DNA of 64,000 nt from Mucidula mucida (lineage: Eukaryota > Basidiomycota > Agaricomycetes > Agaricales > Physalacriaceae). Position numbers and translations under genes: made by a program. The notes under the pieces were generated by a model, which saw nothing but the letters and a program-made list of their open reading frames with translations, was not told the origin of the DNA and ran no database searches. Location: positions 1-64,000 of the forward strand of contig JADNYV010000140.1 in the NCBI GenBank assembly GCA_015501055.1, in the 5' to 3' direction. Of this stretch, positions 46,637-57,306 are shown piece by piece (positions within the stretch are counted from its first letter, which is position 1; every line of letters starts with the position of its first letter).

Positions 46637-47644
46637 TCAAACAACACGGGAAAGGGTACGCCCGACACGAATCTTCGCTCTCAGCCCCATATCAAGGAGC
46701 TCCTGGACACGCCTCTCGGCGTCGACACTGATGACAAGAAATTAGTCACTGCAAATACCAGGATACATAACCGTAGTGCTCACATAGATGTAAAGACCTC
46801 CCTATCCGCGTCGTCGTCGTCGTCGTCGTCAAGGATGTTATCAACTTCATCCTTGAGAACGGATACTGCAAAGAATTTCTGGACACGACCTCAACGAGGG
46901 GTGGAAGGAGTAGACGGGGTGGGAGTGACAGAGACGCGGCCATTGACCAAAATGTGGGACAAAGACGAACCTGCAGCCATAACAGGTGTACTTGTAGGCT
47001 GAGATGGGACATATGAACCGGTCGATGGGACAGACGAGCTAGCGTGCAGGCAAACACGGCGCGGTGTCACAAAGGCGCTGGGTGAGATGTGCGACGAAGA
47101 CGGAGCCGTAGCTGATGCAGGTGCAGGAGTCGGTGCGGCAGGTGGTGGAGATGGAACAGATGGGCTGGGCGCGGGCGTTTGGATGCCAGTCGCAGATGCA
47201 GACTGTGTTGTCAACAACGTCTGCATGGTAGACAACGTCTGCAAGGCAGCCGTGGACCCTGCTTGAGAATTGGGAGGCGGAAGACTGAACGACGGCCAGC
47301 GTGTGCAAAGATGAGGTCCAAGCTGATTGCGGCGACAGTGATTGCGCCAATCTGCGACACACAGATCCCAGCTCTGGAAGCTTTTGTGAGAGCAATTCGA
47401 AAATCCAAGGACGAGTGGCTCTGCCGAGCTCCTGAGGATGATATATGTTAGTGATCAGAAGAACAAGGCAGGACGCGCACCAAGACATATACACTCCTGG
47501 AGTTCGACCACGGCGGATTAGATGCAGCTTGTGCATACCAAGCTGCCAGTCTTCTCTGCCTAGATCCGGATGCCAAGATGGAATGCAGTCAGACGACAGA
47601 CTGAGAGAACTCATAGCATTGGAGAGACTCGCGGCGCCGGCCAT
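46637..47644 (-). pseudogene. KDZ-2 viroplasmin / RNase H1 N-terminus-like protein
   Basis: From ATG 47644 (MAGAASLSNAMSSLSLSSDC). The domain is clear: LHLIRRGRTPGVYMSW, then SSAEPLVLGFSNCSHKSFQS, matching the RRGR.PGVY.SW..AE..V.GF....HKSF pattern of RNase H1 N-termini and viroplasmin. Intron 1 splits the Trp after MS in phase 2, and intron 2 precedes VDAERRVQELL in phase 2; both sites match KDZ-1. The middle is Pro/Thr/Ser-rich, and DDDDDDDADREVF precedes intron 2. An in-frame TGA at 46891-46893 (...TPSTPR) reads like a lost Arg CGA, since the same frame continues into KFFAVSVLKDEVDN. The full gene would end at 46637. Nucleic-acid binding is inferred from the fold. Confidence 0.7.
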
Positions 47645-47898
47645 GATGACTGGTGATGGTACAAGTGATAAGTGTGGATCGAATCCGAGTAATCAATGAT
47701 AGCGGTCATATGAACAGGTCAGCACATGCCTCCCTCGTCTTAGTTCTGTCATCTTCGGCATTAGGTCGGCTACAAATAACAATCAGTTGTGCTTCGCTGA
47801 GCGTCCTTGGCCACAGCTGGATTATTTCTCAACATTTCCCGACTATTCAACACTCCGAGGATGAGACAAATCTCAAATTTGCTTGACGCTCGTGCTAA

Positions 47899-47950
47899 CA
47901 TGTGAAACGGTACTGGATTGTTTTCATGTGAAACGGTATTGGATTGTTTT
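47899..47950 (+). promoter_or_regulatory. 26-bp tandem repeat upstream of the KDZ-2 transposase
   Basis: catgtgaaacggta(c/t)tgg then attgtttt occurs twice (47899-47924, 47925-47950), about 50 bp before the ATG at 47997. Could be a duplicated promoter element or a transposase-binding site; no matching repeat noticed in KDZ-1. Confidence 0.55.
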
Positions 47951-47996
47951 TAAGCAGCAAGGCGCATTGACTACTCTATTCAGACCTGGAACCAGC

Positions 47997-50900
47997 ATGA
48001 ATCCCAACCTCCCAGAACTCCCGGGCCTTGGTGCCAAACGCAAGAAATCTGCTAAACCTAACAATGTCCCTTACGCACACCGACCCCATGCCATTATTGA
48101 TGACCAGATCTCAGCCGATGGACGTCGCCACATTGTCGCTAAAAAGACACGTTTATCCGCACAAGAACTTGGCCAAGAGACACTGATGGAGGATACCACC
48201 ACTCTTTCACGCGCCGACCAAGCTGACAACTTTTCTTATCTGCTCGGCGAGGACTTTAGTGACTTTATCAACACCAGCACCGGCACCGATGATGTCGGTG
48301 GCGACGAACTCATTCAAGTCCATGTCTACAAACAATATCCTAGTTTGGTATGTGAATTTACCGTGTCGTGTCGCGTCTGCATTGTCATTTGATTGATGCC
48401 ATTTACAGGACAACCCGATGAAGGTGTGGTTGCCGTTTCAGGATAAGTTTCTCCAGCAACTGCTCCGGCTTGACGGGACCGCTGGGGCCGACGTGCTGTG
48501 CCCTTGCTGCGGCGATGGGACGCAAGCCAGGAAGGGGATGTATTGGTGTTGCGACAACGCCTGTTTCGGCCTAGGTCTTGTCTGCAGCAAATGCTGCGCG
48601 GAATTTCACCGAACTCAGCCATTTCATTTCATCGAGGTGAGCAGTACTGCTTCATTTGGATTGCATTTGCTGTACTGAATCACTTGTGCGGGCAGCACTG
48701 GAACGGCACTTATTTCGAGCCGGCAACATTGGCCGAAATAGGGCTGACTGTTCAACTTGGTCACCTCGGCGGACATCTCTGCCCAAGTCCGCATGTGACA
48801 ACAAATAGTTTTACAGTTGTTCATACCAATGGTGTGCATTGCGTCAATTTGCACTTCTGCGGCTGCACTACGGCGGATTCTGATTATTATGCCCAACTCC
48901 TTCAATCGTCGTTGTATCCCGCTACACCTCAGCAGCCTCAAACTGCTGTGTCCTTCGATCTTTTGCGCTTGATGCACTCCCTGAACTGCACAGGGAAGCT
49001 GCCGGCATGGGATCTCTGGAAATTGCTTGAAACAATGACAGAGGAACGCACGCATGTAGCTCCGCCAAATTGGTACAAGGTATTGCTCAGGGCCATTTGT
49101 CAGTGGCGCTTTTTGCAAATGTGCAAGGAGGGCGGCCGCGGCCACAATGCGACTGGAATTCCTGGTACTCCAAAGGGGCAGCTAGCTACACAGTGCCCGG
49201 CGTGTCCGCACCCAGGTGTCAATCTCGACAACTCCTGGCGCACTTCAAGGAAAAGGTATGTGCAATTGTTAAACAATGATGTCAATATCTAACTGTTCCA
49301 TCAGTTTTCTGTACAGATTGTTCTTGGCTACTGATGCCAATTTCCGGTTGCGGAATGCCATCGTGTTGACTAACGAGCGTGATCCTCCTTTGCTGAATGG
49401 AATGGCCTACTTTGTAGACCGCGCACTGTACGCGTCTCATATTCGCAACTACGTTTCACAGGAAGGCAAGTCACGTCCTTCTGTCTTGTGGTGATACTAA
49501 TTGTTGTGATCAGAAATGTTGTCGTGTTCCGGGTTCTCGGCCATGTTCTTGGCAGACCTGAAGAAAGCGAAGGGTCTCCGAACAACAGGTGTCACCGGGG
49601 TTACATGCTCCAGGCACGGCATATGGAGGTCTAACGGAATAGGTGACTTGCAGCGGGGTGAACGGTATGTAACTATCCAGTCAACATTACCAACACGGCT
49701 CAGTTTCCGTTACACAGGTATTGTAATGTCGACACGACATTTGCAAGCGCTGTTGGGGAGGATGACATGCTCAAAATTGTGGTGTCCTATGACATTGCTT
49801 GTCAATGGGGCGTGAATCTGATGTCGCGCCTCCCTGAGCTACCAGAGTCCTTCCAAACCCATCTTTCTGAGGAGTCCATCATTTTCTGTGTCCCTAAATT
49901 CCACTTATGGGCTCATCAATCTCAGTGCCATGTGTTGTACTTGTTCAACTTCAAACCGGGGGTGGGCCGGACGCATGGCGAGACTATTGAAGAGAATTGG
50001 TCGGTCTCTAATTGCGCGGCTATGCAGACAAAAATGATGGGTCCGGGCGCGCACGAGGACACCTTGAATGATGGGTCCGGGCGCGCGCGAGGACACCTTG
50101 AATGATATTTTTAACTTCCATAATAAGTGCACTATTTGATCGTTTGGTAGGCCTTTGTGTACACAATGAATGAACAAACTTTACTAATGAAATGCTAGAA
50201 TAGGTCGCGTGTTTGCTGCCCGGCTGATTGAGGCCATCAAAGAAGCTTGCATACATCGCAAAGAGTTCACGGATTTCAATGTAGTTCGGCTTCTCGGGGA
50301 GGAATGCATCCAGGTTTGGCTTGCAGCCATTTTGGCTTGGGAACGGAATCCTAAAGAATCATGTCCATATGAGGCGAGGCTGCAGAACAAGGAAACGTTA
50401 ACCGACGTCCAATTGCAGATGGCGCAAGACGAGCACGCATCTCTTGTCCGAGCCACCGGGTTTACACACGAATCAAGCATGAGTAGCTTTCTGATACTTG
50501 GGCTCGATATCGAGCAATCTCAGTGTGTTACTCCATCGGAGTCCTTACAAATTGAATTCTCATCATGACAACAGACGTGCCCTGGCGTGGGAGGTCAAGG
50601 CTCGCCGGTCTGGAACCGCATACCAGGAACTGAACATTCAGAAACAGCGGACCGTGATCACTAAATGCATCAAAAAATTTTGCGGTCTGCAGCTGGGCAT
50701 TTTCATGCCGCAGCTTCGCGAGTATCTGACGCCGGAACAATTGAAGCATCTTGACGCACCCAAGAAGTTGACCGCCGAAGAAACAAAACTTTTTCTGCCA
50801 TCCGAGTTGAAGGCAAGTGATCGTGCTCTTCCGCGCGCTTGCTTACCTGGGGTTGCGGACGGGGAAGAGCGGCTGTGAATGGCCGAATGCAGAGATTCAT

Positions 50901-51761
50901 TGAACGAGCTTCGTCGTGGTCTATGTATGCGCTCGGCAGGCGTCCTATTCACAGTCCGCAATGTAACAGGCCAAAATCCGACAACACGAGCCGAGGGTCT
51001 TCAACGTAAGATCCAGGTCGGGATCACCCTGAGCAAGTTGAGGTATCGCTGGGCACGGAATGCGTTGTTCCGCCTGCGTGGGCACGGGGTTTGGGAGAAC
51101 GAACTAAAAATCCTAGACAACACGGATGTGCAAGGAATGAACGAGCGTATGCTGACGGATGAAGAAGCCCGCGCCGCGGAGGACCTGCAGAACAGAGGCC
51201 TGATCAACGAGTTCATTCCAGGTCCATCAAGCATCAATGCGGTTGTTTCCAAAGGCAAGGGTCGTCGACGACCATCCTGGATCTGGGCCAGCTACGCCGA
51301 GAATATGGCGACGGATGATAGCAGCAATCCAGTGACCCAAGAAGGTGAGCATTAGACATGATATTTCTCAAGCACTCAACATTATCTTTGAGTCAATAGC
51401 TATTAAAATTGAGTGGTGCAAGGCACGCGCCCGCATGCTACGATGGGAAGAAGAAATTGAGCTTTTATTGGAGGAAATGCGCCGGGTAGCCGTTTATGGG
51501 AACTGGAAGGCCGCGTGGTGGCGCGCACGTGCTAACGCTCACCCCAATGCCAGCGTGGCACTGCGGGAGGGAATCACAGGCTTTGCTACACGCGCTGCTA
51601 TTTGGGAAGAGGCCCGAGTGCATGAGGTTGAGGAGAAATGGCAGCCGCTCATCAAAATGGGTAAGGAGCTTGTTGAAGGGATACCAATCACCAATGTGCT
51701 GGAGTATGAGCTTGAAGAGGATGAAATAGAGGAAGAGGACATAGAGAATGATGTAGATTAG
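47997..51761 (+). pseudogene. KDZ-2 transposase with CxC2 cluster, disrupted
   Basis: ATG 47997 (MNPNLPELPGLGAKRKK). Exon 2 encodes the CxC2 cluster (CPCCGDG...CC....CSKCCAEFH ending PFHFIE, 48490-48635). Then HWNGTYFEPATLAEIGLTVQ, LFLATDANFRLRN (near 49320), TCSRHGIWRSNGIGDLQRGE, SYDIACQWGVN (near 49790), VPKFHLWAH (near 49895), GVGRTHGETIEENW (near 49960): the D, D, E core is kept. A 34-bp tandem duplication (50034-50101) shifts the frame to a stop at 50103-50105, and a TGA at 50876-50878 replaces Arg. One intron after YVSQE uses a GC-AG boundary, and this site has no intron in KDZ-1. The C-terminus ends in an acidic tail at 51761. Probably inactive, though its ends could be moved by another KDZ transposase. 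Confidence 0.88.
50034..50101 (+). repeat. 34-bp tandem duplication in the KDZ-2 transposase
   Basis: atgatgggtccgggcgcgca... (50034-50067) is repeated at 50068-50101 with one mismatch. Not a multiple of three, so it breaks the reading frame after MMGPGAHEDTLND. Single-copy in KDZ-1. Confidence 0.95.
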
Positions 51762-51803
51762 ATGTTTACATAGCATAGTTATGACACCAGCACACTAGAA
51801 AAT

Positions 51804-52240
51804 ATGGACTACAAGTGGGAAGTGAATATTTGAAGGGGCAGGCAGATGTACCTGCCACCCCAATCAAAATGTGCCACAGAATCAGGCAAGCGTGCGGATA
51901 CCCCACCGAAATGGGATAACCTATAGCACCTGAATCACCGAGGTAATCCATCAGAGAGTGATCCCGAGCGGAATGCGCAATCAATCAAGGACGGAAAGGA
52001 CCCGGAGACAATCAGATCCGGATATAAGCGGTGATTGTATGTACCCGCCCCAGCGCGCTGCCCAGGACAACAAGCAGCACCCCCCGCAGGCCTGGCGCGG
52101 CCCCCGTACTGCCCCAGAGGCTGGGCGGGCCCATATATATATATTTCACTCTAACTATAATGACTCTAGATAGAGCAGATTCTGTAATTTCGTGCCCTCT
52201 AGCTAGAGGCTTTATGGATATATCCCTACAGCATAGGGTG
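51804..52240 (-). repeat. KDZ-2 right terminal inverted repeat (437 bp)
   Basis: Reverse complement of 42789-43225, ending CAGCATAGGGTG. The next bases, gattgcccctccc, belong to Gypsy-4 in reverse orientation. Confidence 0.93.
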
Positions 52241-52879
52241 GATTGCCCCTCCCTCATTTAGGGTTCCATCCACATTGTAGACAGGAAGTTTGACCGGTAA
52301 CTCCTTAATCCGGAGTCCGTTCTTCTCAACAAATTCTTTATTGATACAAGAACCCGTTGCTCCACTGTTGAGGAGGGCACTTGTTTCCCATTCAGAGCCT
52401 GTGTGCACGCTCTCTACGGTTACTCGGAGTTTCATGTCCTGTCCCTTTGTTCCTTGGATGTACTTCCTTGACTTTTTCAACTCTGTCACAACTTCTACGG
52501 CAGCTTCCTTTGTCAATGCTCTGATCGCCATCACTTTCTCCTCTGTCGCTTCTCTCTCTCTCCACTCCGGCATTCATGCTCTCAAGATTCCCACTGCTCT
52601 TGGCACTCCATCCTCTCTTAGCCTTTGTGCAACCCACTCGGGCGTATTTGGCTCAAATCTTTCTTTCACAGGTTTTGTTGGTGAGGTCGTCGATAATATT
52701 CTAGATGTTTCAGTACCGGTACTGTAAGTAAATTCTGCATCTGACGACCCTTCCCTTAATGACTGCTCCGGCAGGACTGTGTCTACTGCGGGAGCTTCGC
52801 AAAACCCAACTCTTCGGCCAACTTCTTCTTCTCCTTGTTGTTCATTTTGGTCCATAGACCCTGAATCTGCTGGGGTCAA
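52241..52879 (-). pseudogene. pol: Gypsy-4 pol N-terminus (protease)
   Basis: Open frame from within the end of gag (...RRVGFCEAPAVDTVLPEQS) through KERFEPNTPEWVAQRLREDG, with a stop where other copies have Trp (before [12 protein letters not shown]), into protease LLNSGATGSCINKEF (Asp to Asn at the catalytic position). It ends at ...LNEGGAI against KDZ-2. The overlap with gag in another frame suggests programmed frameshifting for pol expression in this family. Confidence 0.85.
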
Positions 52880-53951
52880 CCCTTCTTCAGACAGAACCTG
52901 CTGACATGGCCGTGTTTGCCACAGCTGAAGCAGAGTCCCCTTTGATGTGCGTTGTCAATGTCCATTGGCCTGCCGGCTCCTCCATAGGTAACGCCGGTCT
53001 CATTGTGTGATCGGCGGTGTGGGTTGATTTGTAGGATTGGCACTTGATGTAGCCACCTGCGGAGCTTGAGGCCGGGACTGCATGCCGGGCCTTCTGCTTG
53101 TTGTAAGAATATACACGGTAAGCACTGTCACTGAGGTGCGCAGACAGTCTCGCTGGCTGAGCAGGTGGAACGAGTTGCTCTAAAGCAACCGAGTGAAGTA
53201 TTACTGCTACAATACATGCCTTATATACTGTAGACTACAATACTAGAAGATTCTACTACTGACTCATAAGTAGTTAGTCTTGGGCAGGCTGGGCTAAGGA
53301 TGACTAAGAGCACAAGCTACGGAATGTGCTTAAATATTCCAACATTGCTCGCTATCCGCCTTCTCTACAACTAATTGATCTGAATGATCTCCAATCCTTG
53401 TATTCTTCCGGCAACCCATCTTGGCTGCCATAGATCTGTTTGATAATCTTCTTGTTGATATTGGTCTCGAGAAGACGCACAACATAAGTGTCATCCTTTG
53501 AGTATCCTGCCTGAGTGAGCAGGATCTCAAACTGCTGGAAAAAGTCTTGAGTGGTGTCTTGCCCCTGGCGCAACCGCTCAATCTGGTCTTGCACATCTCG
53601 CGCAAGGTTGGAATCCACAAATTGCTCCTTCAAATGCTCCTTAAACTGCGTCTAGAAGACTTCCCATTCCTCTTCTGTTTTGCTAAAGTTCTGGTTCATA
53701 TAGTTCTGGACCCATGCATTGACATGATCTCCTCGGATATAGGAGAGAACAACATCAATCCTTTCGGAGTTAGATATAATATTGTTCTTCTTATCACAGA
53801 TGTATGTAAACATTAATCGCCACCAGCTCTTGTACTTGGTCTTGTCCCCGTCATAGTCATAAGGCTTGTTGACAAGGGATCGGCCTTTGGTTTTGGCATT
53901 GACATGATGAGCAGGTGCGTGGTAAGCGGTTTTGGGTGCTTCATTGGACAT
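52783..53951 (-). pseudogene. gag: Gypsy-4 gag
   Basis: Starts at 53951 (MSNEAPKTAYHAPAHHVNAK), reads SYIRGDHVNAWVQNY (Arg kept where Gypsy-1 and -3 have stops), then a stop near 53652 after EEWEVF. The middle is interrupted by the solo LTR 53099-53344. The zinc-knuckle part lies near 52890-52935 and the end (TAG) at 52785-52783. Confidence 0.85.
53099..53344. repeat. Solo LTR of a second retrotransposon family (Copia-like)
   Basis: 246 bp starting TGTTGTAAGAATATACACGG and ending AAATATTCCAACA, inserted in Gypsy-4 gag. Flanks ctgct (53094-53098) and ttgct (53345-53349) look like a 5-bp duplication with one mutation, and the uninterrupted gag in Gypsy-2 has ttgctcg there. TGTTG...CAACA ends and short length are typical of Copia LTRs; no internal domain is present to prove it. 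Confidence 0.75.
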
Positions 53952-54551
53952 GATAAATTGGGGTAATGAGATCAGAGAGTGAAAGGGTGATAGTGGGGAT
54001 ATGGGTGATTGCGGATTTGGATGAATTGGGTGAGGGGATAGAGGTTTGAATGAATAAGAAGGATCTGCCTAGATCTACAAGAGAATCCAGGACTTTATAG
54101 GGTGGGGAATGATAATGTGTATCGTAAGGTAAGTAAAGTAGGTAGGTATTGTAACTGTCTACGCTATTTTACCGACTGCTGACTACGTATCTACGGAGCC
54201 CAAGAGCTCGTCACAAGTTTGCAATTGCTCAGCCAACGTCCCTCTGGTGTGAGGTAAGCCAAAGTTTTCCTGGGAATGGGGGTTAACTCGTAAACAGCAT
54301 CCACTGAAGTGCAACTGCCAAAAGTTTATTCTCGTAAGAGCGGCTACTTCCAGCACCCGAGGCAGTTATCTTTAACTGTCAGCCGACGCTACTAAAACCA
54401 ATACACACATATGCGGACGTGCGCTGGAATTAGGAATCTGTCAATCTGTAAACAGGGAAAGGGAATTGGGAAGTGTGCTATGATTAAACAGCGAAGTGCT
54501 GATCGACAATCAGGGATGTGTGGTAGGTGGTAGAAAGTAGTTCTGATCTTC

Positions 54552-55081
54552 TGTTAGCGACTGACTATAGCCACAAGACTAAACCAGGTACCACAGCAAG
54601 AACTAAAGGAGAAAGTGTTTGCGTTTGTAAGGCTAGGCTAGGTTAGGTGTATAAACGAGATTGGAACTAAAGTAAAACAATGCTACGCTACTGTTTATAT
54701 ACTAGTAAGTCTGTGTTTGGAACTCCTTGTCCATATGTGTTCCCGCTAGGGATGGCTCCACGCCCTTGACCCAGTGTTGTATGCTACTAGTCCATGAAAC
54801 CATTAAATACAAGTGGTAACTGCATGTAAGTAATAATACTGAAACGACCATGTGTGCTACAAGTGTTAACGGTGTGTATACAATAGGAAGTCCATGAGGT
54901 ATCGGCATGTATGATGTCATCCATGTGTTTGGTGTGTGTCCGACATGAGTACGGCTTCGGTAATGAAAAGGAGTGTGATTGGTGACAAAACAGATGATGA
55001 AACAGTCTGTTGGTTGATAAGACAAGCCCCTGATAAGATATGATGAGATGTGAAAATGTGAAAATATGGCAATTCATAACA
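54552..55081 (-). repeat. Gypsy-4 5' LTR
   Basis: Plus-strand ends TGTTAGCGACTG and ATTCATAACA. The next five bases (gccac) do not match the bases left of Gypsy-3 (tgatc), so the two LTRs are not the ends of one insertion. Confidence 0.92.
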
Positions 55082-55975
55082 GCCACCATCGGTCGGCAAC
55101 TATTGTCAAAGATAGTCAAAAGTTTTTTTCTGTGATGGCATGTACTTGTCGACGGCCCAACCCGTTTATCAATCCTTGAGCATCTTCAGCACTTGAAGGA
55201 TGTTAGAATATGTGACCGCGTCTGAGGGAAGAAGGACATGTGCTTTGTCAATCGCTCTCATTTTCTATTATTGCATCTATCATATCTGTACTGCCATGCC
55301 AGGACAATATACAAGGCAGTGGATGTAGTCAACTACCCAGGCCACAGATAGTGTCATGAACGGGTCGTTGGTCTTTGTCAGCAGAGCAAAAACATAGTCT
55401 GTAGAGTGATAGTGTAGATAGTTTGTTGTCATAGAAGGCTGCACGTTTTTGTGAGCCACCCTCATCATGGCGACTTAAGTCTAGTAGGTAGACGAGTACA
55501 CCGCTATGTTGCCCTTCAATGGCCCACTTCTGTTGCTTCTTGAGTAGCCTAGTGACTGAATTGACCCAGTGTTCACTTGCTTGTAATACCTCTGATCCCA
55601 AGGGTAATGAACAGGAGAATAGTAAAAGCAGGAAAATGGGCTTGATCAGCGGCGGTGGATGGCTTGTATGGACCGACTCTCTCACACATTGATGTGTTAT
55701 TCAATGGTAAATGCTAGGCTGCGCTGATAGAACTCGTGCAATCACGCAAAAACACACTTTTGAGCGTGTCAAAGGGTTGCGCGTCAAGGTCATTCTGCAG
55801 CCTAAAATTGTGTCTGAAGTACATTTGAGGAACAGAGATCTACTATGTATCTCCATAACTAGAATTTAGCGGATAGCTATGGTGAGTTATTGTTGGAAAT
55901 TGAACTCACACCGTATTTTCTATTTTTGGCTACCTTCGGCTACTAGTTTTAATTACCGGTGATTTGTAATGTAAT
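55082..55975. other. No recognised gene
   Basis: About 900 bp. A minus-strand frame at 55685-55329 (MRESVHTSHPPPLIKPIFLL...) has a hydrophobic stretch near its N-terminus but no recognised domain and is too weak to call. Confidence 0.4.
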
Positions 55976-56300
55976 GTGCATGTACGCGTCTTTTGCCTCC
56001 AACCATCATGGAATGTTGACGCGCCAGCGTCGTCCTCATTGTGTCCGTGTCCAACCATGGTGGCCGACGTCCTTACTGGCTTCAAAGATGCGCTGCGGGC
56101 CAGCAATACTCAACGTTCAAAGAGCATACCAAAGAAATTACTGCTCTCCAAGGACATGTGCGCAACAATGGAATCATTGATTAACGGGGGCGGGTTCACG
56201 ACACATTGTTTTGATTATACTTCAAAACAGCAAGGTGCGTGTTTTGTTCATTATAATGGACAGATGCTGAAAGGTGTGTTAGATGCAGTGCACTGTCTTT
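55976..56300 (+). CDS. Hypothetical fragment
   Basis: Protein-like stretch MVADVLTGFKDALRASNTQR, then LLLSKDMCATMESLINGGGF and YNGQMLKGVLDAVHCLFSW. No family recognised. It may be one exon of a broken gene continuing to 56866-57300. Confidence 0.25.
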
Positions 56301-56439
56301 TCTCGTGGTCGCCGCCACCAACGTTGGTTCAACAGTACTTACCTGTTCCACTGGAATCTCTCCACAGTGACACAGATCTACTCAATTGCACCGTCCACAC
56401 AGCCATTGTCATTTGTAGATTTTGTGGATACCGCTCACA

Positions 56440-56612
56440 CAATGGTTTTGGGCGATGCAGCGATTTGGGCGACGCAGCGATTTTGGGCGACGCAGCGGTT
56501 TCCGTGGGCACAGTGGTTTTGGGCGGAGCAGCTGTTTGGCTTGCACAGCGGTTCTGGTGGGAGCAGCGGTTTGGCTTGCACAGCGGTTTTGGCAGGAGCG
56601 GAAACAAATTTT
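56440..56612 (+). repeat. Degenerate minisatellite
   Basis: Repeats of a roughly 18-24 base word, gcagcg(a/g)ttttgggcgac and variants such as gcacagcggttttggc, about eight copies. No function evident. Confidence 0.75.
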
Positions 56613-56865
56613 AGAAATGCGGGGTGTGTTTGATCTCCGTTATTGTTTGAATATCTATGTGACGGTGAGGAAAAGGATGTATACAGCAATCGAATCAATA
56701 CTGTTTGGAGGAGTTTGGTCATCAGCACGTCTCTTCCTTGTACCATCATCACCGCATTGTCCGTCCTATAGGTCGCAGTGCCATCCTGCCTTTACCAAAC
56801 TTGATGTATGTATCCTTAGGCGTTATGCCGTATCCAAAGCTAACTCTTTTTGTTCCTAGGCACCC

Positions 56866-57306
56866 ACTTTCTATTCCGCCATCTATCATGCCTTTGCCCA
56901 CAACACAGCAACACTTGCCATACATCACAGATACAGATCTTCTTCATCATGCGCGCCTTCTCGTTAAGAGCTGGACGTCCGACTGCAACCATTACAACCT
57001 ATTTCTCACACAGGATAGCTGGGTGTCGGTCCTTAACCGCAAACTGGGTCGGCCTGTCGTCGCTCAACCTGGAACCATTGTCCATCAGTTCATTTGTGGT
57101 ACAACTTTAGACGTCAATCATTGTTTACTGCACCAAGGATGTCCCCTACTTTGCAGCGATGATTTTCCTGCAGCGTTAGTTGACTTAGCTGTCATCTCGT
57201 TGCAGGCGGTCATGCAACGCGAGGCCAAAAGACGGTACTCTGGACTTCTCATTCAGCTACTGGACAAGTGGTACACTCGCGTGGGAGAACTATGGATATA
57301 CCTTAA
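56866..57306 (+). CDS. Hypothetical protein fragment
   Basis: Coherent reading PLSIPPSIMPLPTTQQHLPY, then LLHHARLLVKSWTSDCNHYN, LFLTQDSWVSVLNRKLGRPV, GTIVHQFICGTTLDVNHCLL and SGLLIQLLDKWYTRVGELWI, followed by an inverted-repeat element. No known domain recognised. The ATG at 56705 is possible but its first part looks noncoding. Confidence 0.3.

Larger units (their letters stand above)
42789..52240. mobile_element. KDZ-2: second KDZ DNA transposon with the same three genes
   Basis: A 9,452-bp element with 437-bp terminal inverted repeats beginning CACCCTATGCTGTAGGG. The first 14 bases match KDZ-1 at 13 positions, but the rest of the repeats and most DNA differ, so it is a distinct subfamily. 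Gene layout is the mirror image of KDZ-1: transposase plus, viroplasmin-like and companion genes minus. All three genes have at least one stop or frameshift. The flanks are two different, oppositely oriented Gypsy fragments sharing only gattg (42784-42788 and 52241-52245), so this is not a simple insertion. Confidence 0.9.
52241..55081 (-). mobile_element. Gypsy-4: 5' portion of a Ty3/Gypsy chromovirus
   Basis: 5' LTR (54552-55081), leader, gag and the first part of protease on the minus strand, cut off by the right end of KDZ-2. It is opposite in orientation to Gypsy-3 and breaks at an earlier gene position, so the two are separate copies. A 246-bp solo LTR of another family sits in gag. Confidence 0.92.

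Noticed and set aside
1278..52240. TET/JBP dioxygenase gene inside the KDZ elements
   Set aside because: Known KDZ companions in fungi include TET/JBP, but no HxD...H dioxygenase motif was seen in either element.
42789..52240. KDZ-2 as a simple insertion into one Gypsy copy
   Set aside because: The two flanks are different Gypsy regions in opposite orientation, and the 7-bp duplication is missing.
38646..55081. Gypsy-3 and Gypsy-4 LTRs as the two ends of one composite element
   Set aside because: Outer flanks differ (tgatc and gccac), and both are 5' LTRs with their own gag genes facing each other.
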